Shown here: positions 16,425-24,064 of the stretch, piece by piece
How positions within the stretch are numbered: the stretch's first letter is position 1
How the letters are laid out: each line of letters starts with the position of its first letter
Origin: Pseudomonadota bacterium
GTDB taxonomy: Bacteria > Pseudomonadota > Alphaproteobacteria > Rhizobiales > Pleomorphomonadaceae
Assembly (NCBI GenBank): GCA_023436885.1
Contig: JAEZHI010000025.1
Coordinates: 1-64,000 of the forward strand
Length of the DNA: 64,000 nucleotides
Direction: 5' to 3'
The notes under the pieces: generated by a model
Told to the model about the DNA's origin: nothing
The model's input: the letters and a program-made list of their open reading frames with translations, nothing else
Database searches by the model: none
Translations under genes and position numbers: made by a program

Positions 16425-18955
16425 GGCTGCGAGGGCAAGTCTTTCACGACGAAATTGACGAGCCGATCCGGCACGGCGATTTCCTTGATGATGGCCTTTC
16501 CCTCCAACAGCGCCTTCACATGCGGATCGCTTCGCACCGCCTGGATGAGTTCGCTGGGCGACAGGCCCGCAGCTGCGATCACCTTGTGGCGCAATTTGCC
16601 ATTGATTTGCACCACATATTCGCGCTGTTCGTCCTCGGCCAATGCGGGATCGAAACTTGGCCAGACCGCGTGAGCAATTGATTTTTCGTGGCCAAGGATG
16701 CTCCACAGCTCCTCGGCAATATGCGGTGCAAAGGGCGCAAGCAGCAGGATCAGGGCCTCCACTGCCGGACGCGGCTTTTTTTCGAGCGATACGAGTGCAT
16801 TCGAAAACGCCATGAGTTTGGAGATCGCGGTGTTGAAGTGGAGCGCTTCGATGTCCTCGCCGATCGAACGAATGGTCTTGTGCATCAGTCGCGAAATGTC
16901 AGGCGTCGGCTCCGTGTCGCAAATCTCAGGGTTTGCGAGATCCTGATCGCTGACAACGATGCGCCACACGCGCTGGAGGAAGCGGCTGACGCCTGCGACA
17001 TCGGACATCTGCCAGGGCTTGGCGACATCGAGCGGCCCCATGAACATTTCATAGAGGCGCATGGCATCCGCGCCATAAATGTCGATTACCTCGTCGGGAT
17101 TGACGACGTTGAATTTCGACTTGGACATCTTCTCGATCTGGCGGTTGACCGGAGTCGGACCGGCAAACCATTGGCCGTCACGCGCCGCCACCAGATCGGC
17201 ATGGTAATACTTTCCTCCGTCATCGCTATAGGAATAGGCCAGGATCATGCCCTGATTGAAAAGCTTACGGAACGGCTCTTTGGTCGAGACGATGCCGATA
17301 TCGTAGAGTACCTTGTGCCAGAAGCGCGCGTAGAGCAGATGGAGGACGGCGTGCTCCGCGCCGCCGACATAGAGATCGACGGGCAGCCAGTATTTCTCCT
17401 TTTCGGCATCGATCGGCGCTTCCCGGTTATGCGGATCGACAAAGCGGAGATAGTACCAGCAGGAACCGGCCCATTGCGGCATGGTGTTGGTTTCGCGAAA
17501 AGCGGGAAGGCCTGTCGCAGGATCGGTTGTGCGCACCCAGCTTTCTGCCCGTGCAAGAGGAGGCTCACCGCTCTGCGTCGGCTTGTAGTCGTCAAGTTCT
17601 GGGGCGAGCAGCGGCAGCGCATCTTCGGGCAACGGCACGACCATGCCATCTGCACGATGGAGGATCGGAAAGGGCTCTCCCCAGTAGCGCTGTCTCGAAA
17701 ACAGCCAATCGCGCAGCCGGTACTGCACGCGCCCGTGTCCGAACCCTCTCTCTTCCAACCAGGCGATCACCTCCGCCTTTGCCTTGCCGGCATCCAGGCT
17801 GTTCCAACCCTCTGAATTGATCAGCACCCCTTCGCCCTCCCACGCCGCTGCCTGCGTATCGAAACCTTGCGGTGCCCGGATGACCTCGATGATCGGCAAG
17901 CCGAAGGCTTTCGCGAATTCATGGTCGCGGCTATCATGGGCCGGCACGGCCATGACGGCGCCGGTGCCATAGCCCATCACCACATAATCGGCGATCCATA
18001 CAGGAATCTTCGCGCCGTTTGCCGGATTGAGGACATGGGTGCCGGTGAAGATGCCGGTCTTGGACCGGGTTTGCGATTTCTCGATGTCGCTCCGGCTTGC
18101 CGCGTCCGCGAGATAGGCTTCGACGGCGCTCCGCTGCGACATACTGGTGACGGACGACACCTGTGGGTGATCGGGTGAAAGGACGATGAAGCTGACGCCG
18201 CAGACAGTTTCGGGTCGTGTGGTGTAAACAACGAGCGTCTCGTTGCAACCTTCGACGGTGAAGTTGATCTCAGCTCCGTGGGACCGGCCGATCCAGTTGC
18301 GCTGCATGGCCTTGATCCCCTCAGGCCAATCGAGTTCGTCGAGGTCTTCCAGCAGACGATCGGCGTAGGCGGTGATCTTCAGCATCCACTGACGCATCAA
18401 ACGGCGCTCGACGGCCTCACCGGTCTCGACATACTTGCCGTCCTTGACTTCCTCATTGGCCAGAACCGTGCCTTGCGCCGGACACCAGTTGACGGGAACC
18501 TCCGCCTGATAGGCGAGGCCCAGCTCATAAAGCTTCAGGAAAATCCATTGGGTCCATCGGATGAATTCGGGGTCGGTGGTCGAGAATTCGCGATCCCAGT
18601 CATAGGAGAAACCCAGCCGCTGCACCTGGCGCTTGAAGTTCGTGACATTCGTTTTTGTGGTGATCGCGGGATGGACGCCGGTTCGCACGGCATAACGCTC
18701 GGCCGGCAGCCCATAGGCATCCCAACCCATCGGATGCAAGACATTGAAACCCAACATGCGCTTATGGCGGGCGATGATGTCGGTTGCGGTGTAGCCCTCG
18801 GGATGACCGACATGCAGCCCGTCGCCGGACGGATAGGGAAACATGTCGAGCACATAGAATTTCGGTCGGCTGCGATCCTCGCAGGTCCGAAAGGTCGCGT
18901 TATCCCGCCAGTATTCTTGCCACTTGGGCTCGATGCGCTTGGGATCGTAAGGCAT
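16400..18955 (-). CDS. leuS: Leucyl-tRNA synthetase, non-alphaproteobacterial type, probable auxiliary copy
   Basis: 851 residues and complete. Class I HIGH motif is HVGH at 48-51 and KMSKS is at 609-613. The CP1 editing domain keeps TTRPET and the GYGTGAVMAVPAHD segment, and the C-terminal tRNA-binding domain is present. The N-terminal block reads PSGDGLHVGHPEGYTATD, as in planctomycete, chlamydial or Bacteroidetes-like enzymes, whereas alphaproteobacterial LeuRS as I know it reads PSGRIHMGHVRNYAMGD. The usual leuS-lptE-holA context is absent, and base composition is lower in GC than spoVR. GGAG lies eight bases before the ATG. Upstream is a Leu-codon leader peptide with an attenuator, so expression should rise when Leu-tRNA is scarce. 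I infer an acquired second LeuRS, possibly inhibitor-resistant. Confidence 0.95.
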   Translation of the reverse strand: MPYDPKRIEPKWQEYWRDNATFRTCEDRSRPKFYVLDMFPYPSGDGLHVGHPEGYTATDIIARHKRMLGFNVLHPMGWDAYGLPAERYAVRTGVHPAITTKTNVTNFKRQVQRLGFSYDWDREFSTTDPEFIRWTQWIFLKLYELGLAYQAEVPVNWCPAQGTVLANEEVKDGKYVETGEAVERRLMRQWMLKITAYADRLLEDLDELDWPEGIKAMQRNWIGRSHGAEINFTVEGCNETLVVYTTRPETVCGVSFIVLSPDHPQVSSVTSMSQRSAVEAYLADAASRSDIEKSQTRSKTGIFTGTHVLNPANGAKIPVWIADYVVMGYGTGAVMAVPAHDSRDHEFAKAFGLPIIEVIRAPQGFDTQAAAWEGEGVLINSEGWNSLDAGKAKAEVIAWLEERGFGHGRVQYRLRDWLFSRQRYWGEPFPILHRADGMVVPLPEDALPLLAPELDDYKPTQSGEPPLARAESWVRTTDPATGLPAFRETNTMPQWAGSCWYYLRFVDPHNREAPIDAEKEKYWLPVDLYVGGAEHAVLHLLYARFWHKVLYDIGIVSTKEPFRKLFNQGMILAYSYSDDGGKYYHADLVAARDGQWFAGPTPVNRQIEKMSKSKFNVVNPDEVIDIYGADAMRLYEMFMGPLDVAKPWQMSDVAGVSRFLQRVWRIVVSDQDLANPEICDTEPTPDISRLMHKTIRSIGEDIEALHFNTAISKLMAFSNALVSLEKKPRPAVEALILLLAPFAPHIAEELWSILGHEKSIAHAVWPSFDPALAEDEQREYVVQINGKLRHKVIAAAGLSPSELIQAVRSDPHVKALLEGKAIIKEIAVPDRLVNFVVKDLPSQPHSAALAS

Positions 18956-18993
18956 GTCTCTGTCTCCGGTTATGCCCGTTGGCGAAGAGACAG

Positions 18994-19021
18994 AAACAAC
19001 AAACCCGCCTCTTCGGCGGGT
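18994..19021 (-). terminator. leuS leader terminator (3:4 stem)
   Basis: Read on the minus strand: ACCCGCC (19021-19015), loop GAAGA, GGCGGGT (19009-19003), then TTGTTGTTT. It is a compact intrinsic terminator 38 bases before the leuS start, in front of the gene rather than behind one, as expected of an attenuator. Confidence 0.85.
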
Positions 19022-19074
19022 GGCTTCATTCTTATGTAGAGCGCGCGCTAACCCACCATCGTTATGCGACGGTG
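19003..19074 (-). promoter_or_regulatory. Ribosome-mediated transcription attenuator of leuS
   Basis: Three mutually exclusive stems. Segments 1:2 are CACCGTCG (19074-19067) with CGATGGTG (19061-19054), one G-T pair, and their loop holds the leader stop codon. Segments 2:3 are GGTGGGT (19057-19051) with ACCCGCC (19021-19015), one T-G pair. Segments 3:4 form the terminator. A ribosome stalled at the CTT-CTA codons (19082-19077) would cover segment 1, leave 2 free to pair with 3, and so prevent termination. A ribosome reaching the stop codon would block segment 2 and let the terminator form. Geometry matches classical amino-acid attenuators. Confidence 0.82.
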
Positions 19075-19109
19075 CCTAGAAGCGAGGTCAGGTTACGTGC
19101 GTTTATCAT
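19062..19109 (-). CDS. leuS leader peptide (15 residues, three Leu)
   Basis: ATG at 19109 to TAA at 19062, encoding MINARNLTSLLGTVA. Leu codons are CTG, CTT and CTA; CTT and CTA are adjacent, and CTA is rare in GC-rich genomes. Codon order relative to the downstream stems is what ribosome-mediated attenuation needs. No clear Shine-Dalgarno sequence precedes it, so it may be translated from a leaderless transcript, as reported for the trp leader of Sinorhizobium. Confidence 0.75.
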   Translation of the reverse strand: MINARNLTSLLGTVA

Positions 19110-19114
19110 GCGGA

Positions 19115-19144
19115 CTATTTGCCACGATTTTCAAGGACTGTCCA
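19115..19144 (-). promoter_or_regulatory. Possible promoter of the leuS leader transcript
   Basis: Minus-strand TGGACA (19144-19139) and AAATAG (19120-19115), spaced 18 bases, would start transcription at or very near the leader ATG. The -10 match is poor, so this is only a candidate. Confidence 0.3.
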
Positions 19145-19275
19145 GTTTTCGGAACTATGGCGGATGGATCGCATGATCAAAGTGGGGCGCCAAGCTGTCG
19201 TTTCCACTGGTATCCCGGTTGCGGTTCCCCGATGTGCCAAGCGGCCTCACTCCGCCATTCCAGCTATCGTTCCCC

Positions 19276-19743
19276 TCATAGCCTCACCCGATAATAGATC
19301 TTCATCTGCCTGGGCTGGTCGGACGGGTGCGGCCCTATGTGGTAGACCTTGCCGCCCACCCGCTCGATGACGACCCTTGAGCCCAGGTTCTCGGGGTTGC
19401 AGAGGATGTGCAGCGTCTTGAGGCGCTTGCCCTTCGCAAACTTCATCAGCGCACGGAGCGCGGCGGTGGCGTAGCCCCTCCCCTGCATCCACGGCGCCAC
19501 CGTATAGCCCACGTGCCCCGGCACGCTGTCGGGCATATCACCGGTGGCGGGCACATATCTGAGGCCAACCTCGCCCGCATCCCGCGTTCGGCTGCATTCA
19601 CTCGCCACTTCAATCCTCGCCCAAAGAAGAACACCGACCTCCCCGGCGTTAATTCGCTGGCAATAGAACAAAACTAAAGTGCCCCAGCATCGCTGCGGAA
19701 GCTTACCTATACTTCGCAGAACTGACAATGTTCGCACTATCAA
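19276..19743 (-). pseudogene. Truncated GNAT acetyltransferase, paralogue of the gene at 23252
   Basis: The last ~95 residues align well with the GNAT at 23252-23815, sharing PATGD, PDSVPGHVGY, GRGYATAALRAL and NLGSR followed by GPHPSD. That covers the acetyl-CoA site (QGRGYA). The first ~60 residues of this frame do not resemble the paralogue's N-terminus, and the only start is a TTG without a good ribosome site. The gene has probably lost its N-terminal half. The two copies are diverged, so the duplication is old. A short functional protein cannot be excluded. Confidence 0.6.
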
Positions 19744-19767
19744 GCGCGATTTCCCGTAGCGACTGTA

Positions 19768-20085
19768 ATGAAAACATCGGTTTTATCTAAATCCGAACGC
19801 CGGAAGAACGCTCTGGAGATCGCGGTCACCGCGGCCGCCTGCGTTGTTTCGGTGGCGGCGCTGGCCATGTCGCCTGGGGCCGAAGGGACCTATGGCGTCC
19901 TGGTGCGCGGTGGATTTACGGCGTCCGATGTCATCACCGCGGCCGGGGGCAGCGTCCTTTCCGTATCGTCAGGCGGTACGGTGGCGCTCGCCAGGTCCAG
20001 CAATCCCGCCTTTATCTGGCATCTCTACAGAAACGGTGCCGGCCTCGTCTTCAATCCCCTGTTTGCCGCTGGGTGCAACCGATGA
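19768..20085 (+). CDS. Small membrane-anchored protein coupled to a chemoreceptor
   Basis: 105 residues. A basic N-terminus (SKSERRKN) is followed by one hydrophobic helix at about 16-36 and then a compact ~65-residue domain, predicted outside the membrane, ending NPLFAAGCNR. The domain reads as short strands and turns rich in Gly, Ser and Val (VRGGFTASDVITAAGGSVLS). The stop overlaps the start of the next gene by four bases (ATGA), so both products are made together. I do not recognise a named family. Function is unknown; a periplasmic accessory or ligand-presenting subunit of the six-helix receptor next door is the natural guess. Confidence 0.75.
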   Translation: MKTSVLSKSERRKNALEIAVTAAACVVSVAALAMSPGAEGTYGVLVRGGFTASDVITAAGGSVLSVSSGGTVALARSSNPAFIWHLYRNGAGLVFNPLFAAGCNR

Positions 20086-21536
20086 ACCTCCATACGCTCG
20101 ACGCTCTCCGCAGTCGCTTTTCCTATGTCATCATCGCCACGATCTGGCTGAACGTGGCGCTGATCGTCGCCAGGAGCTTCTTCACGCTGGTGTCGCCAAT
20201 GGTGATGATCGTCGGCGCCCTGGCCGTGGCGCTCGCCGCGACGGCGACCTGGCTGCGCGACCATACCTCGGCGGCCACCCGCCTTTCGACCTCCATGGCC
20301 TCGACGACCACCGTCATCATCCTGGTCTACGGCTTCGCGGACAGCCCGCTGCAGGTCGACGTGCACATGTATTTCTTCGCCATTCTGGCCTGTCTGGCCG
20401 GCTGGTGCGACATTCCCGCCCTGGTGCTGAGCGCCGGCATCACCGCCGTACACCATACGTTCCTCAATTTCCTCCTGCCCTCAGCGGTCTATCCGGGCGG
20501 ACCCGACTTCGCCCGCCTGCTGCTGCATGCCAGCGTGCTCGTGGCCCAGCTCGCTGTGCTGGTCTGGGTCGTCCATCGCCTCGCCGCCGCCATCCGCCAG
20601 TCCGAGGAAGCCATAGAGAAGGCTCAGTCGTCGGAGACGCAGTCCAAGTCACTGGCCGACGAGCAGCGCAACATCGCCGCGGCCGATGCCGCCCGCATCG
20701 ACGGCCTCAACCGCTCGGTGCGGATGTTCCGCTCGGCCATCGAACTGGCGCTCGGCGCCATGACCAAGGATGTGGAGCGCGCCTCGTCGGCCAGCCAATG
20801 CATCGTCGCCCGCGCCGAGAAGACCGCCGACCGCGCCTTGAGCGCCGCCTCGTCCACCGATCAGGCCTCGGCCAACGTGCAGTCGGTGGCCACTGCAGCC
20901 GGCAGCTTGTCGCAGTCCATCGGCGAGGTCAGCCGGACGATCGGCAGCACCCAGGCGATCATTGCAGGTGCCCGCGACGGCATGGACAAGACGCGCGACC
21001 GCATGGCCAGCCTCCGTCAGGAGGCCGCCAAGATCGGCGAAACCGTCAGCCTCATCCAGGCCATCGCCGACCAGACCAACCTGCTCGCCCTCAACGCCAC
21101 CATCGAAGCGGCCCGCGCCGGCGAGATGGGCAAGGGCTTCGCCGTGGTCGCGGCCGAGGTGAAGCAGCTGGCCGACGAGACCAAGCGCGCCACCGACGAG
21201 ATCGCCGCCCGCGCGAGCGGCATCGGCGGTTCGATCACCGGCGCGGTCGAGGCCTTCGAGCTGATCGCTCAGACCATGACGCAGGTGGAAGAAAACTCGC
21301 TCCTCGTCAGCTCCACCATCGAGGAGCAGAACACCGCCACCACCAACATCGCCCGCAATGTCGAGGATGCCGCGCAAGGCACCCGCGAAATCGCCGACGT
21401 GACCAACGCAGTCCTCGACGACGTCCGCCAGACGCGCGAGGGCGCCGACGACGTCAAGGCGGCGATCCGCAGCGTGGTCGACCGCGCAACGACCATCGCC
21501 GCGGAAGTGGAGCGCTTCCTCGCCCACGTCGCCTGA
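20082..21536 (+). CDS. Methyl-accepting chemotaxis protein with six-helix membrane domain
   Basis: 484 residues. The first ~175 residues are a multi-helix membrane module without a large periplasmic loop; it carries HMYFFAILACLAGWCD and AVHHTFLNFLLP, a His-rich pattern seen in other six-helix receptors and possibly binding a cofactor. A coiled-coil linker follows. The signalling hairpin near residues 325-375 has the conserved QTNLLALNATIEAARAGE tip. The ATG at 20082 overlaps the preceding stop (ATGA); a GTG at 20073 is in frame but less likely. No HAMP domain is evident. Confidence 0.9.
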   Translation: MNLHTLDALRSRFSYVIIATIWLNVALIVARSFFTLVSPMVMIVGALAVALAATATWLRDHTSAATRLSTSMASTTTVIILVYGFADSPLQVDVHMYFFAILACLAGWCDIPALVLSAGITAVHHTFLNFLLPSAVYPGGPDFARLLLHASVLVAQLAVLVWVVHRLAAAIRQSEEAIEKAQSSETQSKSLADEQRNIAAADAARIDGLNRSVRMFRSAIELALGAMTKDVERASSASQCIVARAEKTADRALSAASSTDQASANVQSVATAAGSLSQSIGEVSRTIGSTQAIIAGARDGMDKTRDRMASLRQEAAKIGETVSLIQAIADQTNLLALNATIEAARAGEMGKGFAVVAAEVKQLADETKRATDEIAARASGIGGSITGAVEAFELIAQTMTQVEENSLLVSSTIEEQNTATTNIARNVEDAAQGTREIADVTNAVLDDVRQTREGADDVKAAIRSVVDRATTIAAEVERFLAHVA

Positions 21537-21550
21537 CGGGGGTTTCCACC

Positions 21551-22471
21551 TCAGGACGGGAAGCGCGCGCCGGTCAGGCTTTCGGAAACCGTCCAGAGTT
21601 TTGCGCTAGCGATCTCGTCCCTGGCTTGCGGCATCACCTTCGCAAGCCTCGGCGCCCCCTTGAGCTCGTAGAACCAATCCGGCCCATAATAGGCGCCGCC
21701 GCGCGCCTCGGCCGCCGTGGCCGCGAACAGGGTGGGCAGCGCCCCCTCCGCCGCCGTCTGGCTGACGAACGGCCGGAGAAAACCGGTCAGCTTGAACAGC
21801 CAGCGGTCGGTGCCCGGCCCGTTGGCGATCAGCTCGGTGCGCGCATAGCCCGGGTGGGCGGCGTTGCTCATCAGGCCCCAGCCGGCGGCATCGCTCCGGC
21901 GCTGCAGCTCGAAGGCGAACATCAGCATGGCCAGCTTCGACTGCCCATAGCTCGCCCATGGCCTGTAGGCGCGCTCCCATTGCAGATCGTCGAAGTGGAT
22001 GGCGCCACCGCGATGGGCAAGGCTGCTCAGATTGACGACGCGCGGGGCGCTGCCCTTCAGCAACAGCGGCAGCAGGCGGGCGGTGAGCGCGAAATGGCCG
22101 AGATAGTTGGTGCCGAACTGCAGCTCGAAGCCGTCCGAGGTTGTCTGCCGGGTCGGCGGGGTCATCACGCCGGCATTGTTGACCAGCAGATCGACATGCG
22201 TCCGCGCGGTCGTCATTCGGCCGGCGAAATCCTCGACCGAGGCGAGGCTGGCAAGATCGAGCCGCTCGAAGGCGATCGATGCCCGAGGCGCTTCCGCCTT
22301 GATCTTCGAGACCGCCGCCGCCCCCTTGGCCGGATTGCGGCCGGCGATGATCACCTCTCCGCCGGCACGGGCCAGCGCCAGCGCGGTTTCATAGCCGAGC
22401 CCGCCGGTGCCGGTAACGATCGCGCTGCGCCCCTGTTGGGACGGAATATCTGAAAAAGTCCAAGCTGCCAT
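21551..22471 (-). CDS. SDR family oxidoreductase (retinol-dehydrogenase-like)
   Basis: 306 residues, typical of the longer SDR group that includes WW-domain oxidoreductase and retinol dehydrogenases. TGTGGLG in the cofactor loop, NNAGVM, catalytic SS with YGQSK, and the late HPGYART. Start 22471 has GGAG eight to nine bases upstream; an upstream extension of the frame lacks likeness to the family. Divergent from a TetR gene whose putative operator lies in the 89-base gap. Confidence 0.9.
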   Translation of the reverse strand: MAAWTFSDIPSQQGRSAIVTGTGGLGYETALALARAGGEVIIAGRNPAKGAAAVSKIKAEAPRASIAFERLDLASLASVEDFAGRMTTARTHVDLLVNNAGVMTPPTRQTTSDGFELQFGTNYLGHFALTARLLPLLLKGSAPRVVNLSSLAHRGGAIHFDDLQWERAYRPWASYGQSKLAMLMFAFELQRRSDAAGWGLMSNAAHPGYARTELIANGPGTDRWLFKLTGFLRPFVSQTAAEGALPTLFAATAAEARGGAYYGPDWFYELKGAPRLAKVMPQARDEIASAKLWTVSESLTGARFPS

Positions 22472-22501
22472 CTGAGTGCTCCAGTCGATCGCTCCATATT
22501 G

Positions 22502-22523
22502 TTGCACTTGATGCAAATTTGCA
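22502..22523. promoter_or_regulatory. Operator-like palindromes between SDR and TetR genes
   Basis: TTGCA-CTTGA-TGCAA (22502-22516) overlaps a perfect 12-bp palindrome TGCAAATTTGCA (22512-22523), giving three TTGCA half-sites. Position between divergent start codons fits autoregulation by the TetR protein. Confidence 0.5.
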
Positions 22524-22560
22524 ATGAGTGAAATTGAAATGGAAGACCACGTCTGGCAAG

Positions 22561-23181
22561 ATGGATTCCATGAGCGAAGGCAACGAAAAGACAGACCGTT
22601 CCGAAGGCTTGCGCCAACGCAAGCGGCGGCAGACACGACAGCGCATTGCCGAGATCGCCCTCAGGCTGTTCCTCGAAAAGGGCTATGACGAGACGACGCT
22701 GGACGAGATCGCGGCCGCCGCCGACGTTTCGCGGCGAACCATATTTCATTACTTCGATGGCAAGGATGCCATCCTGCTTGCCTGGCAGAGCGGGGCGGAA
22801 GACATCTTCCGCACGGCGCTGGCCGACGCTCCGGCCGACTGTGCGCCGATCGATGCCGTGCGAGACGCCCTGCTGACCATGGTCGGGCAATATGAGACAC
22901 GGCAGGCGATCGCACTCGACCGCCTGTTCCGGTCCACGGAAGCTCTGCGCGCCCGCAAGCAAGCCGATTACAAGCGCCAGGAAGACGCCCTTTTCTCGGT
23001 TCTTGAGCAGAAATGGCCGGCGCCCGGCAACCGTCTTCGGCTCCGCGTCGTCGCCATGATGGGGATCGGCGCCATGCGAATTGCTGCCGAGACCTGGAGC
23101 GCCGAACAAGGCGCGAGACCGCTCGGAGCATATGTACAGGAGACATTTGCGGCGCTTTCCGGGGACGCACCGGAAGAGTGA
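22561..23181 (+). CDS. TetR family transcriptional regulator
   Basis: 206 residues from the ATG at 22561; an ATG at 22570 or a GTG at 22528 are alternatives, since no start has a strong ribosome site. The HTH is TLDEIAAAADVSRRTIFHYF at about residues 40-60, the standard TetR recognition segment. C-terminal ligand domain is helical. Divergent from the SDR gene it probably represses. Confidence 0.9.
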   Translation: MDSMSEGNEKTDRSEGLRQRKRRQTRQRIAEIALRLFLEKGYDETTLDEIAAAADVSRRTIFHYFDGKDAILLAWQSGAEDIFRTALADAPADCAPIDAVRDALLTMVGQYETRQAIALDRLFRSTEALRARKQADYKRQEDALFSVLEQKWPAPGNRLRLRVVAMMGIGAMRIAAETWSAEQGARPLGAYVQETFAALSGDAPEE

Positions 23182-23251
23182 CAGACGAACGGGGCTGCGT
23201 CTTGCCGGGGCAGGCCAAATCACGCGCCGCGCCTGCCCTTGCAGTGCTCCT

Positions 23252-23815
23252 TCACACCTTTACCCGGTAATACACCTTCACCTGTTCCAGCCGATCCGAC
23301 GGGTGCGGTCCCATGAAATCCACTGCTCCGCCCATCTTCTCAATCACCATCCTCGAACCCAAGTTCTCGACGTTGCAGAGTATCTGCAGCTCCCTCAGCC
23401 CCTTTTCCCTGGCAATCTCCATCAACGCCCTGAGCGCCGCCGTCGCATATCCCCTCCCCTGCTTCCACGGCACCACCGAATAGCCCACATGTCCCGGCAC
23501 GCTGTCGGGCACATCACCGGTAGCGGGCACAAATCTGAGGTCGGCTTTGCCGGCGAATGCGCCGTCCCAAATCCAGAAGGCATGGTTGATCAGGGCGCGG
23601 GGATCGGTGGGCCGGCCTGACGCGGCATGGCCCAGGATCTTGCCGAGATAGCGTGCACGATTCCGCCTGAGATCGCCAAGTTCGGCGGCAATATAGGCCG
23701 CATCCTCCACGCGTCTCGGATCGGGCGACCAGCCCCTTGCGAGCGCATCCTCATAGCCGCCGAGCCCTTCGAGCGTCGGCATCATGAGAACTGGAGTTTT
23801 CGCGGACGTCGTCAT
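23252..23815 (-). CDS. GNAT family N-acetyltransferase
   Basis: 187 residues. An N-terminal helical region (LEGLGGYEDALARGWSPDP) is followed by the GNAT core: GHVGYSVVPW on beta-4, acetyl-CoA loop QGRGYATAALRAL, and NLGSRMVIEKMG. It resembles the group annotated as predicted acetyltransferases acting on small molecules or peptides. Start 23815 has GAGG upstream. It has a truncated relative at 19276-19743. Substrate unknown. Confidence 0.88.
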   Translation of the reverse strand: MTTSAKTPVLMMPTLEGLGGYEDALARGWSPDPRRVEDAAYIAAELGDLRRNRARYLGKILGHAASGRPTDPRALINHAFWIWDGAFAGKADLRFVPATGDVPDSVPGHVGYSVVPWKQGRGYATAALRALMEIAREKGLRELQILCNVENLGSRMVIEKMGGAVDFMGPHPSDRLEQVKVYYRVKV

Positions 23816-24064
23816 GTCCTCATCCTCCCGCCCCCGCCCGGCGCCAGCAGCCGCAGCGCGATCACAATCAAGCTGGCACGTTTTACGAGAAGCGCGTCGC
23901 GACAAAAGCAGATCCTTATCAAGCATCTATCTATCTCGCGATGAAACGCGGCATGCAATAGTATATTGTCATTTCAGCCAAGGCAAAAAGTCGGTTTAAG
24001 CATTGGAAAGGATTTGTTGAGTTAGAGTGAGAGTCGTCTGAACCATAACGCTGGAGCAGCGCAA

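Noticed and set aside
16400..18955. Housekeeping leuS
   Set aside because: Sequence type, neighbours and attenuator argue against it. Cannot be excluded without the rest of the genome.
19003..19109. T-box riboswitch in the leuS leader
   Set aside because: No T-box sequence or specifier stem; T-boxes are rare outside Gram-positives. The leader peptide model explains the stems fully.
19844..22453. 869-residue plus-strand frame over the chemoreceptor and SDR genes
   Set aside because: Low-complexity Arg/Gly/His product crossing two real genes in other frames and strands.
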